Below are positions 1-8,734 of a stretch of DNA of 64,000 nucleotides, one piece after another. Position 1 is the stretch's first letter, and each line of letters starts with the position of its first letter. The position numbers and the translations under genes were made by a program. The stretch is from the NCBI RefSeq assembly GCF_003259435.1, contig NZ_QLMA01000008.1, positions 412,751-476,750 on the forward strand, in the 5' to 3' direction. The stretch is from Chitinophaga dinghuensis (GTDB lineage Bacteria; Bacteroidota; Bacteroidia; Chitinophagales; Chitinophagaceae). The notes beneath the pieces are model-generated. The model had not been told where the DNA came from. It searched no databases and saw only the letters and a program-made list of their open reading frames with translations.

Positions 1-3000
1 TCCTCTCCGCTCACAAGTGGCAGCGCTTTGCGATTAGCTTTACCACTGCTGGTGAGTGGAATATCTTCCATCTCTACAAAGTAAGTCGGCACCATGTATT
101 CCGGCAGCTTCTGCTGCAACCAGGTTTTCAGTTCGGATTTATCAGTAGGCGTCGATACCACGAAGTAGGCGACGAGTACCTTAGTGCCGTGTACTTCCTG
201 TGCTGTTACCACCGCTTGTCGGATATGGGTATAGGAAGACAACACCTGTTCTATTTCTCCCAGCTCTATTCTGTTGCCACGGATCTTTACCTGGTGATCC
301 AAACGTCCGAGGTATTGAATTGTGCCATCAGGCAGCCAACGGGCGCTGTCTCCGGTACGATAAATACGCTGACCTGCAATAAAGGGATCAGGCATGAAGC
401 GACTGGCGGTTTGCTCTGGCAGGTTCAGATAACCTTTAGCTACCTGAATACCTCCTATTATCAGCTCTCCCGCCACACCGGCGGGTTGTAACTGCATGGC
501 AGGGTTCACAATATAGATCTGCGTATTGGCCACTGGACGACCAATGCTCACACCATGACTCAGCGACACCTCCGTAACATCTATTGCAGTTACATCAATG
601 GAGGCCTCCGTAGGGCCGTAGAGGTTATATATCCGCACACCCGGCAGCAATTCCCGGAATTGTTGTACCATGGCTACCGGCAGCTCTTCTCCACTGCATA
701 CTACCTGTTGCAATGTGGTATTGCCAGTTTGATAATCGGCCAGGAAAGCCCCCAACATGGAAGGTACAAAATGAATAATACTCACGCTTTCCTGCGCTAT
801 AAGCTGTTGCAGGTACTGCGGATCTTTATGTCCTTCCGGACGCGCCATCACCAGGCAGCTACCGCTGATAAAAGGTAACAGCAACTCCCATACAGATACA
901 TCGAATGTATAAGGCGTCTTTTGTAGGAAAATAGCAGACGGCTGGATGTTCAGGTCTTCCTTCATCCATAACAGTCGGTTGTATAAACCTTCATGCATGT
1001 TCAGCACGCCTTTCGGATGACCAGTGGAACCGGAAGTATAGATACAATAAGCCAGCGAAGATCCTGTAAGCACAGGCATGGATAACTCCTCGCTGTATTG
1101 CGATTGCGCATGCTGAAAATCCTTCAGTAACGCTTCATCTACGATCACACCAATATTGCCATTCTCCCGGATATAATCGATACGCTCCTGCGGATAATGC
1201 ACATCCAGCGGCACATAGGCAGCGCCGCATTTCAGTATAGCCATTACCGTTACAGGCAGCCATTCGCTGCGTTCCAACAGGATACCCGCCAATGCCCCAC
1301 TTTCCAACTGATGCTGGCCTTGCAGATAATGCGCCAGTTGATTACTCAGCGTATCCATTTGCTGATAGCTCAGTACACGGTTTTCATATACAATGGCTTT
1401 ACTATCCGGCGATGTTAGTACCCTTTCCCGGAACAGGTCCAGGATATTTTTTCCAGGCGCATAAGAGACAGCCGTATTATTGAAGCCATCAACCAATTGT
1501 TCTTTCTCTGCTACAGTAAGGAAATCAATGGTATCAATAGCCTCATCTGGACTCGCCAGAATGGCTGTGGCCAACTGTTTAAAATGTTGCAGGAGCTGGG
1601 TTATCTGCTGTTCATGAAAGATATCTGTATTATAATCCGCTACCACGTTTAATACCTCTCCAGCTTCGTAGACATTTATCTCTATATCAAACTTTGCATA
1701 GCACTGGCCCATATCCAGAATAGTATCCTGCGGCTCAGTGGAGGAAGAAGTAGCATTCCTGTCGCCAATATTCTGCAAGGCTATCATCACATCAAAGAGC
1801 GCATTTCTGCTGGTATTTCGACGGGCACCCACCTCCTGGAGGATATAATCAAATGGATAGGCTTGATGAGTATAAGCGCGCAGTGTATTGTTTATTAACT
1901 GTTGTATAAATGTCGTGAAGGAAGATGCGCCATTCACTTCATTGCGCAGCGGTAACGTATTTACATAGAACCCGATCTGGTTTTCAAGATCCGCATGGTT
2001 TCTGCCGGCAGCAGGCGTACCAATAATGATATCCTGCTCTCCAGTATATCGATAAAGTAGCACCTTCCAGACAGCCAACAGCGTCATAAAGAGGCTACCA
2101 CCTTCAGCGCGGGTGAAGGCACGGAGCTGTGTAGTAAGATCCCGTGATAGGTAGGTACTGCATCGTCTGCCTGAGAAAGTTTTAACCGCAGGACGCGGTT
2201 TACTGCCGGGCAATGATAACTCCGGTAATTCGCCTGACAGTGATGCTTTCCAATATTCTTTTGCATCCGCACCAGCAGCGGTATGTAATTGCTCGTGCTG
2301 CCAAACCGCATAGTCTTTATACTGGATGGCCAGCGGCGTCAAGGCAGGCGTAAGCCCCGCAGCCAACGCACGGTAACAGTTAATAACGTCTCGCCCTAAT
2401 ACATCCATAGACCAACCATCGCTGATGATATGATGCATGTTATAGTAAAACAGGTATTTACCTTCAGCTACCTGTAAGAGCGCCATTCTCAGTAATGGCC
2501 CCTGTTGCAGATCGAAAAGAGTAGCCGAGTCAGTAGCTATATACTGCTGCGCCGCTTGTTGAGGATCAATAGCGTTGCGGAAGTCCAGGCGGGCAATATG
2601 GAACTGCAGCGCTGCTGGCGACAGGATAAATTGTCTGGGGATGCCAGATTCATCTTCCCGAAATACCGTGCGCAATATTTCATGTCGATCGATGATGATA
2701 TCTATCGCGCGAGAGAAAATATCGATATTAAAATCCCCTTCCAGTTCCATGGAAAACGGGAGGTTATAGGCGAGACTGCCAGTATCCAGTTGGCTGAGCA
2801 CCCAGAGGCGCTGCTGACTGGGCGATAATGGATAGCTGTCCTGCACAGGCGCTGGAGATATTGCCACAAAAGCCTGTCCTGCGGTATATTTCTTCAGATA
2901 GGAAATGATCTGTGGCTTATGGGCGCGCAGCAGATCGATATGCCGGTCTTCGATTTCATCCTGTTCAAAACTCACTTGCAGATCGTCTCCGTCAAGTGTG

Positions 3001-3050
3001 ACATAGATACTGTTCCTTTCCAGCTCTGCTAACAAATCAAGGATATCCAT
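1..3050 (-). CDS. NRPS module, docking-C-A (Ser code), partial at window edge
   Basis: Open frame of 1,016 codons from ATG at 3050 to the left edge, where it is cut just after the A10 motif (SSGKANRKAL); the T domain and anything after it lie outside. Residues 1-55 form a TubC-like N-terminal docking domain (starts MDILDLLAELERNS). The condensation domain (about 65-510) has an intact HHIISDGW near 207. The adenylation domain has YTSGSTGHPKG near 676 and NLYGPTEAS. My pocket reading is D-V-W-H-V-S-L-I-D-K, a standard serine code. The gene starts 2 nt after the stop of the upstream PKS, so translation is probably coupled. It should take the chain from that PKS and add serine. The product call is firm; the substrate is inferred from the code only. 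Confidence 0.93.
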   Translation of the reverse strand, partial: MDILDLLAELERNSIYVTLDGDDLQVSFEQDEIEDRHIDLLRAHKPQIISYLKKYTAGQAFVAISPAPVQDSYPLSPSQQRLWVLSQLDTGSLAYNLPFSMELEGDFNIDIFSRAIDIIIDRHEILRTVFREDESGIPRQFILSPAALQFHIARLDFRNAIDPQQAAQQYIATDSATLFDLQQGPLLRMALLQVAEGKYLFYYNMHHIISDGWSMDVLGRDVINCYRALAAGLTPALTPLAIQYKDYAVWQHEQLHTAAGADAKEYWKASLSGELPELSLPGSKPRPAVKTFSGRRCSTYLSRDLTTQLRAFTRAEGGSLFMTLLAVWKVLLYRYTGEQDIIIGTPAAGRNHADLENQIGFYVNTLPLRNEVNGASSFTTFIQQLINNTLRAYTHQAYPFDYILQEVGARRNTSRNALFDVMIALQNIGDRNATSSSTEPQDTILDMGQCYAKFDIEINVYEAGEVLNVVADYNTDIFHEQQITQLLQHFKQLATAILASPDEAIDTIDFLTVAEKEQLVDGFNNTAVSYAPGKNILDLFRERVLTSPDSKAIVYENRVLSYQQMDTLSNQLAHYLQGQHQLESGALAGILLERSEWLPVTVMAILKCGAAYVPLDVHYPQERIDYIRENGNIGVIVDEALLKDFQHAQSQYSEELSMPVLTGSSLAYCIYTSGSTGHPKGVLNMHEGLYNRLLWMKEDLNIQPSAIFLQKTPYTFDVSVWELLLPFISGSCLVMARPEGHKDPQYLQQLIAQESVSIIHFVPSMLGAFLADYQTGNTTLQQVVCSGEELPVAMVQQFRELLPGVRIYNLYGPTEASIDVTAIDVTEVSLSHGVSIGRPVANTQIYIVNPAMQLQPAGVAGELIIGGIQVAKGYLNLPEQTASRFMPDPFIAGQRIYRTGDSARWLPDGTIQYLGRLDHQVKIRGNRIELGEIEQVLSSYTHIRQAVVTAQEVHGTKVLVAYFVVSTPTDKSELKTWLQQKLPEYMVPTYFVEMEDIPLTSSGKANRKALPLVSGE

Positions 3051-3052
3051 AA

Positions 3053-6000
3053 CTATATTTTAATTTTTTTGGTTTGGTCACTAACTTTCCTGGTGGCTGT
3101 TAACCGTGTAACAATTTCAATTTCGCGACTGATGCGTTGTATGTTGGCGTCTGTATAAAAATCCTGGATATTCATCTCTACACTGAATTCTTTCTGTATC
3201 CTTCCCAGCAAAGACATAGCCCTCAGAGAGTCGCCTCCCAGCAAAAAGAAATCGTCCGTGATGCCGATGGTATCAATACCAAAGAACTGACGCCACAATT
3301 CACATAGGCGGGATTGTATTTCATTCTGTGGGGCCACCGGATCGCCTAGTTCCTCCGGTCTGTTACGTGTATTCGTTACTGTTAAAGTGGTATCTTCTTC
3401 CACCACTGTTATTACCTCCGGCTGTATACTAGTGGCGCCGTTCTGCATATGACCGAAGGGATCTACTCTTGCAGGCAATGATGTTTGTTGGAAGCAATAC
3501 AAGGGCAACATTGTCTTCTTACATCCGGCATCCTTGTAAATCGTTTGCCAGTTGACCTTTACGCCATGTTTCCAACAAGTGGCCCATGCCGATTGTATAA
3601 AGTCGTTATCGTTTGCTTTTTCCTTTGCGGAATGAACAGTCGTAACAGGAATAAAAGATGCCAGATTACCTTGTTGATGTTTTAAGAGTCCGGTGAGCGT
3701 TTTTCCTGGTCCTACCTCTATGAAAATGGTCTCCTTTGGAAGCTTTTGCAGCATTGCTTCCAGGCCCGCTGCGAATAATACGGTATGTCTGAGATGCGAC
3801 ACCCAATATTCAGGCGACGTTGCTTGTTCTGCTGTGATTGGCTGCCCGCTGAGATTGGAGTAATAAGGAATGACAGGCGATGAGAATTGGTAAGTAGCAA
3901 GCAAGCTGCGGAAAGCAGGGAGCATGTCGTCCATCATGGCAGAATGAAATGCATGCGAGGTATTTAACCTTACGGTGGAAATAGCGCCTGCTTGCAGCTG
4001 TGCTACGATCTGTTGTATTTCCGGTTCCGGGCCTGCCAGCACACAGGTACCGGGAGTATTGATAGCAGCCACTGATAATCCGGGAGTGAGGAAAGGCCGA
4101 ACCTGCTCCTCGCTTGCCTGTACCGCTAACATAGTACCAGGCGCCAATGCGTTCATCAGTCGGGCTCTTTCAGTAACGATGCGCAGCCCGTCTTCCAAAC
4201 TAAACACACCGCTGATACAAGCGGCAACATATTCACCCAGACTATGCCCAATCATGGCAGCAGGCTGTATTCCTGATTGTAATAACAGATCGGCTAAAGC
4301 ATATTCCACCAGGAATAATAACGGTTGCGTATATACGGTTTTATGAATAGCAGTATCATCTGCTAATGCCTCGTTGGTGTAACCCAGTATAGTGGCTGGA
4401 TTTAGTCCAATTAGTGGTTTTAACACCGCAAACCCTTTATCCATCACTTCGCGGAAACGGGGCTGGGTTTTGTATAATTCCGCCGTCATGCGGAAATATT
4501 GCGTTCCCTGGCCAGGGAACATAAAAACGGTTTTTACATTAGTGGCAACAATATGTTTGTCTATCGGGTCTCTGAGTTTTGATAAGAGACCGGGTACATC
4601 TGTAGCGGCAATACTCTCGCGGTAGCGGTGATGCTGGCGACCAGTAGCCAGTGTGTAAGCAATATCCGCCATACTACTTTGTGGGTTATTCTCCAGGAAA
4701 CCAGCCAGTTGCAGTTTATACTCCTTTAAGGCGGCCGCGGTTTTTGCAGAAAGCAAAAATGGCGTATTAGTAGAGCTAGTACTTATTGTTTCCGGCGTTT
4801 CTTCCAGGACAATATGCGCATTCGTTCCACCGATACCAAAGCTACTCACTCCCGCTCTGCGTGGCAATGCCGGGGCATGCTGCCAATGGGTCAGCGCATT
4901 GTTTACAAAAAATGGTCCGCCGGCAAAATTGATTTCGGGATTCGGCTTTGTATAGTGCAGCGAAGGAGGTAGTTGCTTATATTTCAGTGCCAGCGCAGTT
5001 TTGATAAGTCCAGCCACGCCTGCCGCAGCATCCAGATGTCCGATATTTGATTTCACCGCGCCAATAGCACAGCGATGTTGGGTATTGTATCCAAAGGCCT
5101 TGTTCAGTGCTTCTATTTCAGTAGGATCGCCGAGGCGCGTACCAGTACCATGTGTTTCAATGTAACTGATCGAGTCCGCCGCCACTTCGGCCACACGATG
5201 CGCCAGGCGAATACATTCTGCCTGCCCATCAATACTGGGCGCCGTGTAACCTACCTTACGGCGACCATCATTATTCACTGCACTTGCTTTGATGACAGCG
5301 TAAATATGATCATTGTCGCGGATAGCATCCTCAAATCTCTTGAGTACAACTACGCCTGCGCCTTCCCCCCATACCGTTCCGGAAGCTTTTTCATCAAAAG
5401 CCCGGCAATGCCCATCAGAGGAGGCGATCAGGCCCTCCTGGAATACATAGCCTTTGGGATCATAACTGGCCACACTCACACCTCCTGCCACCGCTATGCT
5501 ACATTCTTTCAGCAACAGATTACGACAGGCAATGTGCACCGCACTGAGAGAGCCGGAACACGCAGTGTCTACCAAGTAGCCAGGACCTTTCAGTCCCAGT
5601 TTATAAGCAATCAAAGTGCTGATAAAATCCTTGTTGGCCATGCGACTAGCCAGGAATGCATTCACACCGGCAACAGGGTGCAACATCCGGTATGCACGCC
5701 AGTTCAGGTTATCAGAAGCCGCCAGATAAAGTCCTATCGTTTCCTGCTCTGCGGCAGCATAGCCGGCATCGTCCAGGGCTGCCCACACCTGCTCATGCAT
5801 GATGCGGATTTGAGGGTCCAATACAGCTGCCTCCTCTTTCGTATATCCGAAGAAGTTATAATCAAAACTACCCGACTGTTCTAAAAATGAGGCGGCCGGC
5901 ACAAAAGCAGGGTTGCTACGCACTTCCGGCGCTACTTGCAACGCCGTCAGTTCTTCTTCGGAGAAGAAATGAACCAGTTCCTTTCCATCTGTCAGGTTCT

Positions 6001-6088
6001 TCCAGAAAGACAACAGGTCTTTCGACTGGGGAAAACGCCCTGACATGCCAATGATGGCAATATCCTTTTTCCTGGATGACTTTTCCAT
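3053..6088 (-). CDS. Type I PKS module KS-AT-ACP (malonyl), no reductive domains
   Basis: 1,011 residues. The KS begins at once (IAIIGMSGRFP) and carries DTACSGSLS near 176, ETHGTGT and KSNIGH, so the Cys-His-His set is intact. The AT has GHSLGEYVAA near 616 and HAFHS further on; that pair is typical of malonyl-CoA selection. A linker of roughly 100 residues with no KR, DH or ER leads to an ACP with LLGGDSLRAM near 951. The extender carbonyl should therefore stay as a beta-ketone. The protein ends in the basic/hydrophobic tail QTKKIKI, and the next protein starts with a TubC-like docking domain. A TonB-family gene and a strong RNA hairpin lie upstream between it and the preceding NRPS. Confidence 0.95.
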   Translation of the reverse strand: MEKSSRKKDIAIIGMSGRFPQSKDLLSFWKNLTDGKELVHFFSEEELTALQVAPEVRSNPAFVPAASFLEQSGSFDYNFFGYTKEEAAVLDPQIRIMHEQVWAALDDAGYAAAEQETIGLYLAASDNLNWRAYRMLHPVAGVNAFLASRMANKDFISTLIAYKLGLKGPGYLVDTACSGSLSAVHIACRNLLLKECSIAVAGGVSVASYDPKGYVFQEGLIASSDGHCRAFDEKASGTVWGEGAGVVVLKRFEDAIRDNDHIYAVIKASAVNNDGRRKVGYTAPSIDGQAECIRLAHRVAEVAADSISYIETHGTGTRLGDPTEIEALNKAFGYNTQHRCAIGAVKSNIGHLDAAAGVAGLIKTALALKYKQLPPSLHYTKPNPEINFAGGPFFVNNALTHWQHAPALPRRAGVSSFGIGGTNAHIVLEETPETISTSSTNTPFLLSAKTAAALKEYKLQLAGFLENNPQSSMADIAYTLATGRQHHRYRESIAATDVPGLLSKLRDPIDKHIVATNVKTVFMFPGQGTQYFRMTAELYKTQPRFREVMDKGFAVLKPLIGLNPATILGYTNEALADDTAIHKTVYTQPLLFLVEYALADLLLQSGIQPAAMIGHSLGEYVAACISGVFSLEDGLRIVTERARLMNALAPGTMLAVQASEEQVRPFLTPGLSVAAINTPGTCVLAGPEPEIQQIVAQLQAGAISTVRLNTSHAFHSAMMDDMLPAFRSLLATYQFSSPVIPYYSNLSGQPITAEQATSPEYWVSHLRHTVLFAAGLEAMLQKLPKETIFIEVGPGKTLTGLLKHQQGNLASFIPVTTVHSAKEKANDNDFIQSAWATCWKHGVKVNWQTIYKDAGCKKTMLPLYCFQQTSLPARVDPFGHMQNGATSIQPEVITVVEEDTTLTVTNTRNRPEELGDPVAPQNEIQSRLCELWRQFFGIDTIGITDDFFLLGGDSLRAMSLLGRIQKEFSVEMNIQDFYTDANIQRISREIEIVTRLTATRKVSDQTKKIKI

Positions 6089-6150
6089 TTACAATAAATA
6101 TTTTACGCTGTTATTAGGAGAAAGGGGTACAACGACACAATAAGGCTTTA

Positions 6151-6178
6151 ACTGCCGTCCCTGGGAAAGGACGGCAGT
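6151..6178 (-). promoter_or_regulatory. Strong hairpin between TonB-family gene and PKS gene
   Basis: A perfect 10-bp inverted repeat, ACTGCCGTCC and GGACGGCAGT, with an 8-nt loop lies in the 118-nt gap after the outer-membrane gene. On the minus strand it is followed by TTAAAGCC rather than a clear T-run, so it is not a standard intrinsic terminator. It could be an attenuator, a 3' stabiliser or an RNase-processing site that sets different transcript levels for the genes on either side. The structure is seen directly; the function is inferred. Confidence 0.55.
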
Positions 6179-6206
6179 AAGATATTTTCAGCAAAATGAA
6201 TTAAAA

Positions 6207-8603
6207 TTAGTTGGCCCTGTTATTCTCAGACTGGCCGGTAGTCTTGGTTTTGAAATCCGTTTTGGTCAACTTACCAAAATTATAGGTAACAATAAAACGG
6301 AAATAATTGGTGCTATAGGTTCTGTCGAAGAAAATGTAAGTTTTACCTACATCATAATTTCCTCTGGAGGCAGTACTATGAAAGATATCATTGGCCATGA
6401 ATTTCAGGCGGAGTTTATTCCGCAGGAAATCTCTTTCAATGCCAAGCGTAACAGTAGAACGATGCTGATCATAATACAGCCCGGAATACTTATCCCCTGC
6501 ATACCATGCCAGCAACTGTAACCTGAAGAGATCCGGTACAGTAAAGGTATTGCTGGTGTATAGGTAGATCTGCGGCCTTGGTGTCAGCATCTGAAAATCA
6601 TATTTATTATCTACCTGTTTGAGGTAGTTCAAACTTACGCTGTTCACAGAATTCCACCATTTGCGTACGCTGAAGGATTTGGACAGGGTCGCAAAGTATA
6701 GATGTCCTCTGTAGAGGTTAATCGCTTTCAATACATAACTGTTGGGCGAACTTCCTCTCAGGGCAGCAGCATCAATAGGGTCAATAGTATAGTTATATCC
6801 GATCTTCAAATCATAATCGCTATAGTTGGCGCCTACTTCGAAGGAATGCGTTTTCTCCGGGATCAGGTTAGGATTACCTTCTATCGTTGTAAAAGGGTCC
6901 TGGTAAATCACCAACGGGTTCAGCGATTGGTAACGCGGACGGGTAATCCTGGAAGAATAGGCCGCACGGAGCTTCCATTTATTTACGGAAGTAGAGATGG
7001 AAGCATTCGGGAAGATATTGAAATAACTGTCGGACAGCGACTGGCCGCTATTAGCACTGGTGGTGAGGTCGTAATTCGTCCATTCTCCCCTGGCCCCAAG
7101 GGTATAATTCATCTTCGTAGCAAAAGTACCGCTGTAACTAATATAGGCAGCAGGGATTTTCTCTACATATTTGAACTTGTTGGAAAGACCACTATCCTGT
7201 TTGAAGTTGCTGCCATCCGGGCCTGTATAGAAGTTAGTGGCGGAGGTATTTTCCACATAACTGAATTTAGCGCCCAGCTCCAAACGATTGCCAGAAGCGA
7301 ATACTTTCGCATAATCAGCTTGTGTAGCGGAGATCCATATACGCTGCCCTACCAGATTTTTGAGAAAACGTAGTCCAGGCGTTGTATTCACGACACTGTT
7401 TTCCTCAATAAAATCATTTACATCGGAATTGAATTTCGAATACTGTGTTCCTACAAACAATGTACTTCCCAGGGAATCTGTTTTCAGATTATAGTTCAGG
7501 GTAAAGGAATTATTCCAGCGGTGATCATCTTTTTTAATACCACTGGTATAATAGCTCTTATCTGTTTTTGTGTCAATGGAGTTACGGCTGTTGGTAGTAC
7601 CTCCCATTTTTTCCAGATAACCGCTATATGCCAGTGATAAGTTTGATTTTTCACTGAAATTATATTGAGCGCCCAAACCGTAATTGGAGTAGTTTTTCAG
7701 TTTCCTGTTCCAGTCGGTCCACAGATCGGAGTTGAGGTAATCGTCTGCATCTGGCCGGGTACGGATAGTATGCAGTCTTTCTTTGGTTTCTCCCCACAGG
7801 ATGGAGTAGTTACCAACGAGCGACAGCCTTCCTTTCATGTAGCTCAGATCAAGTGCCGAGCTGGCATTATTACCTCCAAACGGACTATGTGTAAGGAATT
7901 GGTTAAAGGTCCCCATCAGGCCTTCATCTGTTTTCACCTTTGTAACGATATTGATGACCGCTTTTCCTTCTGCATCATATTTCGCAGAAGGATTTCCAAT
8001 GATCTCAATCTTTGAAATTTGTGAGGTGGGGATAGATGCCAGTCTTTCTGCGGTAATTTGTTTACCGTTCAGGTAAATGATCGCTTCTCCTTTACCGAAA
8101 ACGCTGAAACGTCCATCAGATTCCAATACATTGGGGGAGCGAGTAAGTATCTCTGTAACGGAATTGCTGGAAGCAAGGGCCGTATTGGCTACGTTTACTT
8201 CCACTGTTCCACTGGGGGAATATCTTACCAGCGGCGTATTTCCCACCACCTGCACTTCATTCAGATGATATTTGGACCTGGCTACCAGGATAGTTCCCAA
8301 ATTCAACTGGGCTTCTCCCTGGTATTGTACCCTGATAATGGTATCAGGAAATTGCAGGGAGTTGAACTTCAGGAAGAACTCCTTACGATTGATACCTGTC
8401 AGTTCGAAATTTCCATCGGTAAAAGCTGCTCCTTTTACGAAGGCAGAGTCCGGAGCCGATAGCAGAATCACATTACCAATTAGCGGTTCATTGGCAGGAT
8501 TGACGATCTTCCCTTTGACGGTTGTAACCTGCTGGGCATTAGATGGCACAACAAAGCAAAAAAGGGCAAACGAAATAAAAATGGTTAATACTGAGACTTT
8601 CAT
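6207..8603 (-). CDS. TonB-dependent-receptor-like outer membrane beta-barrel protein
   Basis: 798 residues. The N-terminal signal peptide ends near SNAQQ. It is followed by a carboxypeptidase-regulatory-like domain (about 28-110: VKGKIVNPANEPLIG), a plug-like region (about 115-215, containing EIIGNPSAKYDAEG) and a long barrel rich in alternating aromatic strands, ending close to the C-terminus. This layout fits the Bacteroidota OMP_b-brl_3 / SusC-related barrel group. It sits inside the NRPS/PKS operon, same strand, 131 nt after one NRPS and 118 nt before a PKS. Possible jobs are import of the metal-bound or hydrolysed product, export across the outer membrane, or self-protection; the sequence does not decide between them. 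A chance insertion of an unrelated gene is also possible. Confidence 0.85.
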   Translation of the reverse strand: MKVSVLTIFISFALFCFVVPSNAQQVTTVKGKIVNPANEPLIGNVILLSAPDSAFVKGAAFTDGNFELTGINRKEFFLKFNSLQFPDTIIRVQYQGEAQLNLGTILVARSKYHLNEVQVVGNTPLVRYSPSGTVEVNVANTALASSNSVTEILTRSPNVLESDGRFSVFGKGEAIIYLNGKQITAERLASIPTSQISKIEIIGNPSAKYDAEGKAVINIVTKVKTDEGLMGTFNQFLTHSPFGGNNASSALDLSYMKGRLSLVGNYSILWGETKERLHTIRTRPDADDYLNSDLWTDWNRKLKNYSNYGLGAQYNFSEKSNLSLAYSGYLEKMGGTTNSRNSIDTKTDKSYYTSGIKKDDHRWNNSFTLNYNLKTDSLGSTLFVGTQYSKFNSDVNDFIEENSVVNTTPGLRFLKNLVGQRIWISATQADYAKVFASGNRLELGAKFSYVENTSATNFYTGPDGSNFKQDSGLSNKFKYVEKIPAAYISYSGTFATKMNYTLGARGEWTNYDLTTSANSGQSLSDSYFNIFPNASISTSVNKWKLRAAYSSRITRPRYQSLNPLVIYQDPFTTIEGNPNLIPEKTHSFEVGANYSDYDLKIGYNYTIDPIDAAALRGSSPNSYVLKAINLYRGHLYFATLSKSFSVRKWWNSVNSVSLNYLKQVDNKYDFQMLTPRPQIYLYTSNTFTVPDLFRLQLLAWYAGDKYSGLYYDQHRSTVTLGIERDFLRNKLRLKFMANDIFHSTASRGNYDVGKTYIFFDRTYSTNYFRFIVTYNFGKLTKTDFKTKTTGQSENNRAN

Positions 8604-8734
8604 CTAATTGCTGTTGGTTAAACATTTATTCTCAAAGCTCCCATACGGGAAAGGGTTATATGCTGTCAGTACCTCTCTAAACGGGTTCTCATCTTCGGGT
8701 TCCAAAATTGAAAATAAGGAATTCCGGCTCATTA

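Noticed and set aside
5075..5884. 269-codon plus-strand open frame
   Set aside because: Antisense shadow of the KS domain of the second PKS; no ribosome-binding context or domain pattern.
6702..7373. 223-codon plus-strand open frame
   Set aside because: Antisense to the barrel of the TonB-family protein; composition is not protein-like.
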